From positions 1-9,267 of the forward strand of contig JAHEFL010000044.1 in NCBI GenBank assembly GCA_024640205.1: DNA of 9,267 nucleotides. Reading direction: 5' to 3'. Positions 5,768 to 9,267 of this stretch are shown here, in pieces. Source of the stretch: Flavobacteriales bacterium. GTDB lineage: Bacteria; Bacteroidota; Bacteroidia; Flavobacteriales_F; PHOS-HE28. A model generated the notes under the pieces. The model was not told the origin of the DNA. It saw only the letters and a list, made by a program, of their open reading frames with translations, and made no database searches. The stretch's first letter is position 1; each line of letters begins with the position of its first letter. The translations under genes were made by a program, and so were the position numbers.

Positions 5768-6034
5768 GGAAATGACAGGAAGGGAATAAGTGCGCGTTCA
5801 TGCGAAACGTAAGCGGGAAAACAGAGGTCAAGGGATCCGTTGGACCTGATCCCTTGTGAACATGATATGTTGCCGCATTCCCTTGGGCACAGGGATCGTA
5901 AGGTTGCGGCATCGCTCTTCATCGCTCAGCGAGGGATGGAATGCTCCGACCCCAAGAGCCGCATTTCGCGCGGGATCCAGAAGGGAAGAATAAGGTGGGG
6001 AAGCTCATGGACCGTATCACCAGGTACAAAAGTA
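5768..6034 (-). promoter_or_regulatory. Structured leader region upstream of speA
   Basis: There is no confident gene here. A perfect TAnnTTTG box (TACTTTTG, 6027-6034) points at speA but has no matching -33 TTG. Downstream are a hairpin with a 7-bp outer stem (TGCCGCA and TGCGGCA, 5871-5877 with 5905-5911) and a 9-bp hairpin (CAAGGGATC and GATCCCTTG, 5829-5837 with 5848-5856) followed on the minus strand by a T-rich run, like a weak terminator. The segment 5848-5858 can pair instead with 5888-5897 (AGGGATC plus CAC), which would disrupt the terminator-like hairpin. This is the geometry of an attenuator; its function is not shown. Confidence 0.35.
5804..5831 (-). promoter_or_regulatory. Possible proximal promoter of speA
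   Basis: On the minus strand TTG (5829-5831) and TACGTTTC (5804-5811, one mismatch to TAnnTTTG) are 17 bp apart, giving a leader of about 30 nt. The TTG is part of the right arm of the inverted repeat at 5829-5856. If this promoter is used, the hairpins further upstream are not in the speA mRNA but could act as operators. Confidence 0.4.
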
Positions 6035-6097
6035 GGGTTCGCGAGTAATGCGGGGCAGGTCGGTCAAAGAGGCCCTGTGCAGAAGACCACAGCAGGA

Positions 6098-6126
6098 GGG
6101 TTCCCTGGTCCGATCCGGTGGAACCC
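6098..6126. repeat. Inverted repeat downstream of the MscS-type gene
   Basis: GGGTTCC (6098-6104) and GGAACCC (6120-6126) are perfectly complementary around a 15-nt loop, about 30 bp past the MscS stop codon on the minus strand. There is no T-run on either side. It may be a weak terminator or an RNA-stabilising hairpin for the channel mRNA. The rest of 6035-6156 shows nothing recognisable. Confidence 0.35.
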
Positions 6127-6156
6127 CTAATCATCCTGATCGCTTTCCGACCTTTT

Positions 6157-7083
6157 TCATGGATGCATCCGTGCATCCTTCTTATCGACCAATGGTCCAC
6201 CGGCAACAGGCATGGAGCCTTTGAACGTTACCGTCCGGTGGGGATAGGGGATCTCGATGCCTTCCCGGTCGAAGCGCAATTTCACCGAACGGTTGAGTTC
6301 AAAGTGCATGACCCTGGCCATGACCGGATCGGCAGCCCATACATATGCGCGCAGGATCAGGCTGCTATCCGCTATGGAGACCAGGCGCACGGATACTCTC
6401 GGGAAGCCGACATCCAATTCCTCCGCTGTGCGCCGATCGATGCATGAAGGATGGTTCTCGGCTTCCTCCTGCATGATGGTCATGGCCTTGTCGAGGTCGC
6501 TCTCGTAACTGATGCCGATCTCCACCCATTGGCAGGTGGCTTCATCCTCGATCGTGCTGTTGATGATGGTCGCGTCGTTGATCACGGCGTTGGGGATGAT
6601 GACCCGCCGGTTCTCCCAGGTCCTTATCACGGTGTGGCGCAATGTGATGTCCTCCACCACTCCCCGGTGCTCCCTGGAGATCTCTACCATATCACCCACA
6701 CGGAAGGGTTTGAAGGAAACGATGAATATCCCGCTGATGATGTTGCTGAAGGCACGTTGGGTGGCCAGTCCAAAAATGGCTACGAGGATACCCGCTCCCG
6801 CCAGCAGGGTCACCGCGAAGTGTTTCAGTGAAGGGATCACGAAGATCACCCAGGCAAGTGCGATAAGGCCCACCATGAAGCGCAGGGCATTCTTGAGGAA
6901 GTGGTAGCGTGTGGCATCCTCCCTTCCCTGTTCGCTGCGCACATAGGCTCTCTTCAGCATGGCAAAGAGCACGCGCTCGAGAACGAACGCGATCCCCAGG
7001 ATGAGCATGACCTTGGCCAGCAAGAGCAGGTTGAAGCCCAATTTCTCCATGAGCACAGAGAGATCCAGTTGGTTCAATTTCAT
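6157..7083 (-). CDS. MscS-family small-conductance mechanosensitive channel
   Basis: A 308-residue inner-membrane channel of the MscS type, which opens under membrane tension to release solutes after hypo-osmotic shock. Three transmembrane helices are visible: about 17-37, 68-84 and the glycine/alanine-rich pore helix 88-123 (LLAGAGILVAIFGLATQRAFSNIISG in part). The beta domain follows with FKPFRVGDMVEI (124-135) and VIIPNAVI (161-168), equivalent to PFRAGEYVDL and VIPNGKI in E. coli MscS, then the alpha/beta cage domain with ISYESDLDKAM (191-201) and the closing GIEIPYPHRTV (275-285). The length is close to E. coli MscS (286 aa), with a short basic tail. It lies 72 bp downstream of pepE on the same strand. 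The gap holds a palindrome and a weak -7-like box (TAACTTCG, 7121-7128), so it may have its own promoter as well as read-through. Confidence 0.92.
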   Translation of the reverse strand: MKLNQLDLSVLMEKLGFNLLLLAKVMLILGIAFVLERVLFAMLKRAYVRSEQGREDATRYHFLKNALRFMVGLIALAWVIFVIPSLKHFAVTLLAGAGILVAIFGLATQRAFSNIISGIFIVSFKPFRVGDMVEISREHRGVVEDITLRHTVIRTWENRRVIIPNAVINDATIINSTIEDEATCQWVEIGISYESDLDKAMTIMQEEAENHPSCIDRRTAEELDVGFPRVSVRLVSIADSSLILRAYVWAADPVMARVMHFELNRSVKLRFDREGIEIPYPHRTVTFKGSMPVAGGPLVDKKDARMHP

Positions 7084-7118
7084 GATCCGGTGCTACGGAT
7101 CCGGATCGATCCGGACGG
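7084..7118. repeat. Palindrome and GATCCGG repeats in the mscS leader
   Basis: TCCGGATCGATCCGGA (7100-7115) is a perfect 16-bp palindrome. GATCCGG also occurs as three direct copies, at 7084-7090, 7098-7104 and 7108-7114, just upstream of the MscS start codon. It could be a regulator site or a short RNA hairpin; no regulator is recognised. Confidence 0.4.
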
Positions 7119-7155
7119 CACGAAGTTAGGGGGGCGGAACGAGCGAAATGCTTGA

Positions 7156-7863
7156 CTAAAGATCCGACAATTCCCGGCGGAACTCTTGATCCTTCTGCAC
7201 GACCAACGGGTCCTTTCCGTGTCTGAAAAGTTTGAGGTCCCTGCCATGCAAGCTGATGCGATCATCCTGGACGTGAAGCAAGGACCCTTCCCGCAGTCCC
7301 AGCACAGGCATCGTTGGATTGAGTGCAAGGAATTCCGCGAGACGCTGTTCCCTTCCTTCCCCACCATGGCCGGGAATCGTGTCCTCCGTGAAGTGCGGGT
7401 TGATCTGGAAAGGGATCAGATGAAGAGCGCGCATGCTCGGCGTTTCCACGATGGGCATATCGTTCGTGGTCATGATGGTGGGGCAGGCGACATTCGCTCC
7501 GGCACTCCAACCGATATACGGCAACCCCTTGCGGACCTTATCCGCGATGGCTCGAACGAGCCCGGTCCGGTACAGATCCCGCAGGAGCAGGAAGGAATTA
7601 CCTCCTCCCACGGCCACCACATCGGCGTTGTCCAATGCCTTGACAGGGTCCTTTTCCTGATGCAGGCTGAAGATGGAAGCGCCCATTCCTTCGAATGCAG
7701 GTCTCACTTTCTCCACATAACCATCGCGCTGCTCTTCAGGTGCAGCAAAGGGTACGAAGGCGATCCGAGGGCGGTCCTGCACGAAGCCCGTGACGTAGGG
7801 TATGGGCCAGGCGAAAAACTCCTCACCGGGAAGCGTTGAGTTCGAAAGCAACAAGAGTTCCAT
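7156..7863 (-). CDS. pepE: Peptidase E (alpha-aspartyl dipeptidase, family S51)
   Basis: A 235-residue cytoplasmic serine peptidase that hydrolyses dipeptides with N-terminal aspartate. It is very close to the E. coli/Salmonella PepE pattern along its whole length. The N-terminus MELLLLSNSTLPG is the same as in E. coli PepE, the nucleophile Ser120 lies in YIGWSAGANVACPTI (116-130), Asp135 in TTNDMPIVE and His157 in FQINPHFTE, all at the E. coli positions. VGGGNSF (85-91) and GEGREQR are further family motifs. The full length (E. coli 229 aa) and the intact catalytic residues indicate an active enzyme. It starts 9 bp after the stop of the OmpA-family gene, so the two are probably co-transcribed, although no functional link is obvious. 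The MscS gene follows 72 bp downstream. Confidence 0.96.
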   Translation of the reverse strand: MELLLLSNSTLPGEEFFAWPIPYVTGFVQDRPRIAFVPFAAPEEQRDGYVEKVRPAFEGMGASIFSLHQEKDPVKALDNADVVAVGGGNSFLLLRDLYRTGLVRAIADKVRKGLPYIGWSAGANVACPTIMTTNDMPIVETPSMRALHLIPFQINPHFTEDTIPGHGGEGREQRLAEFLALNPTMPVLGLREGSLLHVQDDRISLHGRDLKLFRHGKDPLVVQKDQEFRRELSDL

Positions 7864-7872
7864 GGCACAAGC

Positions 7873-9267
7873 TTACGGAACGATCATCCCTTCGATCACC
7901 AACTCGAACAATTCAGGCTGACCATTGGTCCGAATGACAACCGTGCGTTCCAAGGGACCGATCGGAGCATGACCGTTGAACACCAGGTCCACTTCGATCG
8001 CTCCGCCAGGTTCTATGGAGTTCTCCTTGAGTGCAGCGGTCGTACAACCGCAATCCGCCTTGCTATCGAGAAGTAACATGGGGGTGGTATCCGGGTTCTC
8101 CAGTATGAATGATACGATCCGTTCCTCTTCCTGCTGCAGGTCACCTAATTGCTTCCGGATCGTTCGAATGCGGTCGCTTTCTGCATCGGTATGGAGTTGG
8201 ATGGACGTGATCTCGATCCGACGTTCCCTCGATGCAGCGACGCCGTACACCGAGTTCGTGAGATCGCTGAGCTGATCGCTTACGCCCTGCGCGGATGCTT
8301 CCTCGCCAAAAGGCAGGGATTTCAGAACGAGCGAGGCCCCGTTGGTCGAATTTCCATTGATATAGGGCGACAGCGCTCCGCCATCCACTTTCAATAAATG
8401 GTTGCGGAGACTTGATATGCGCCTTTCAGAGAGATACCGGTTGTATTCATTCAGTGCCAGTGGGCTGGCATGCCCCCGAACTTCCAAGGTCACGCTCGTG
8501 CCCTGGTCCAGGGTCTCGCCTAACGCGATCGTCAATTCCGCCAGATCGAGGTAACCACGATCCACTTCATCCCGAAAGAAGCCATTCAATTCAGCGGCAT
8601 CCCCCTCGCGATCGTACTCCGGTAACAACGCACGGTATCTGCGGTAGGTGGTGGCATAGTCCTGTTCAGTGGTTCTTGCCGTGGTCCTGGGGTCGGGGTC
8701 GTCGTTGTGGAAGTAGAGTTTCAAAGGCAGGCGTTCTGAAATAGCCCTGAGCGCGGTTCCACCGGTCGGAGTATCGACCAAGGCACGTCCCTTCCTGCCC
8801 ACGGTGTCTGCCAGGTGGACCAACGATCCGGAACTACGAAAGCGATAGAGGTCATTGCAGCACGTAGCGCCCTTGGCCGCGAAGGATCCGATCCTGTTGC
8901 TGGTGATCCATCCTTCACCGGATCCAGGATCAATAGACGGGTAAAGGTCATTGGCCGGGCTGTTCAGAGGGCGACCCGCATTGATCACCGGTCCGAATAC
9001 ATCATCCTTGAACACCGCGGTGAAGATGTCATACCCGCCAAGGCCGGGATGGTGATCGGAACTGAACCAAAGGGTTCTCGTGCCATGGTCGTACCAAGGG
9101 CACCGTTCGTTACCAGGGCTGTTCACGGGAGGTGGAAGAGGATGAATATCAACGGCCTTGCCGTCCACGATCCGTGCCTGCCAGATGTCCATTCCTCCGG
9201 CTCCGCCCGGACGATCACTCACAAAGAACAACAGGGGAACATCATGCCCATCGAACAGGGTCACCAT
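7873..9267 (-). CDS. OmpA-family protein with PD40 repeats and DUF1573-like tail, N-terminus outside window
   Basis: C-terminal 464 residues or so of a large envelope protein. The reading frame is open to the window edge; the Met codon at 9265-9267 is probably internal, because it leads straight into a PD40 repeat. Order of parts: PD40 beta-propeller repeats LFFVSDRPGGAGGMDIW (13-29), LWFSSDHHPGLGGYDIF (66-82) and a degenerate third blade (about 105-143); a linker; an OmpA-like peptidoglycan-binding region (about 185-355) with LPLKLYFHNDDPDPRT, VRGHASPLALNEYNRYLSERRISSL and ERRIEI; then a C-terminal DUF1573-like beta domain (about 395-464) with DCGCTTA at 405-411. The PD40 plus OmpA layout resembles PorE-type and related peptidoglycan anchors of the type IX secretion/gliding systems, but this gene is not clearly PorE. 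The DUF1573-like extension is unusual. It is followed after 9 bp by pepE. Confidence 0.87.
   Translation of the reverse strand: MVTLFDGHDVPLLFFVSDRPGGAGGMDIWQARIVDGKAVDIHPLPPPVNSPGNERCPWYDHGTRTLWFSSDHHPGLGGYDIFTAVFKDDVFGPVINAGRPLNSPANDLYPSIDPGSGEGWITSNRIGSFAAKGATCCNDLYRFRSSGSLVHLADTVGRKGRALVDTPTGGTALRAISERLPLKLYFHNDDPDPRTTARTTEQDYATTYRRYRALLPEYDREGDAAELNGFFRDEVDRGYLDLAELTIALGETLDQGTSVTLEVRGHASPLALNEYNRYLSERRISSLRNHLLKVDGGALSPYINGNSTNGASLVLKSLPFGEEASAQGVSDQLSDLTNSVYGVAASRERRIEITSIQLHTDAESDRIRTIRKQLGDLQQEEERIVSFILENPDTTPMLLLDSKADCGCTTAALKENSIEPGGAIEVDLVFNGHAPIGPLERTVVIRTNGQPELFELVIEGMIVP

Noticed and set aside
4610..5812. 400-codon open frame on the plus strand opposite speA
   Set aside because: It is antisense to a gene with all catalytic motifs. 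Biased third positions in speA keep the opposite frame open, and the translation resembles no family.
5840..6206. Possible 4.5S (SRP), 6S or other known structured RNA gene, and 96-97 codon ORFs on both strands
   Set aside because: The SRP core GGAAGGAAGCAG-type motif and RNase P or tmRNA landmarks are absent, and the ORFs show no coding bias or recognisable sequence. Only the hairpins near speA were kept.
7186..7839. 217-codon open frame on the plus strand opposite pepE
   Set aside because: Antisense shadow of an intact peptidase E gene with the Ser-Asp-His residues in place.

Overview
The window reads as chromosomal DNA of a moderately GC-rich member of the Bacteroidota, probably near the Flavobacteriales. 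The evidence is Bacteroidota-type promoters (TAnnTTTG -7 boxes), a GldL-like small membrane protein, an OmpA-family protein with PD40 repeats of the kind found beside type IX secretion and gliding proteins, the short (about 470 aa) form of arginine decarboxylase, and few Shine-Dalgarno sequences. The placement is inferred from protein resemblance, not from a marker gene.

Layout. (1) 1-1538: a divergent pair. On the minus strand is the N-terminal part of a Y-family DNA polymerase (DinB/Pol IV type), cut by the window edge. On the plus strand is an XRE-type helix-turn-helix repressor fused to a LexA/UmuD-like S24 self-cleavage domain. The AT-rich intergenic region holds a strong promoter, two copies of a 14-bp pseudo-palindromic repeat and an inverted repeat, which looks like a self-contained DNA-damage (SOS-like) mutagenesis switch. 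(2) 1539-2170: a small secreted MORN/YwqK-type repeat protein with its own promoter, ending in a perfect 13-bp hairpin shared with the convergent genes. (3) 2171-2781, minus: a VOC (glyoxalase-fold) protein and a 65-aa two-helix GldL-like protein, coupled by an ATGA overlap. (4) 2801-5767, minus: a polyamine cluster made of arginine decarboxylase (speA type), a deoxyhypusine synthase-like enzyme (probable homospermidine synthase) and a small protein with an extremely acidic tail, closed by a strong terminator. (5) 5768-6156: 389 bp without a confident gene, but with several inverted repeats that can form mutually exclusive hairpins ahead of speA. (6) 6157-9267, minus: an OmpA-family envelope protein (C-terminal part, PD40 + OmpA-like + DUF1573-like tail), peptidase E and an MscS-type mechanosensitive channel.

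The parts most worth following up are the S24-repressor/polymerase switch with its paired repeats, and the structured leader in front of the polyamine genes. Most of the other genes are ordinary housekeeping or envelope genes.
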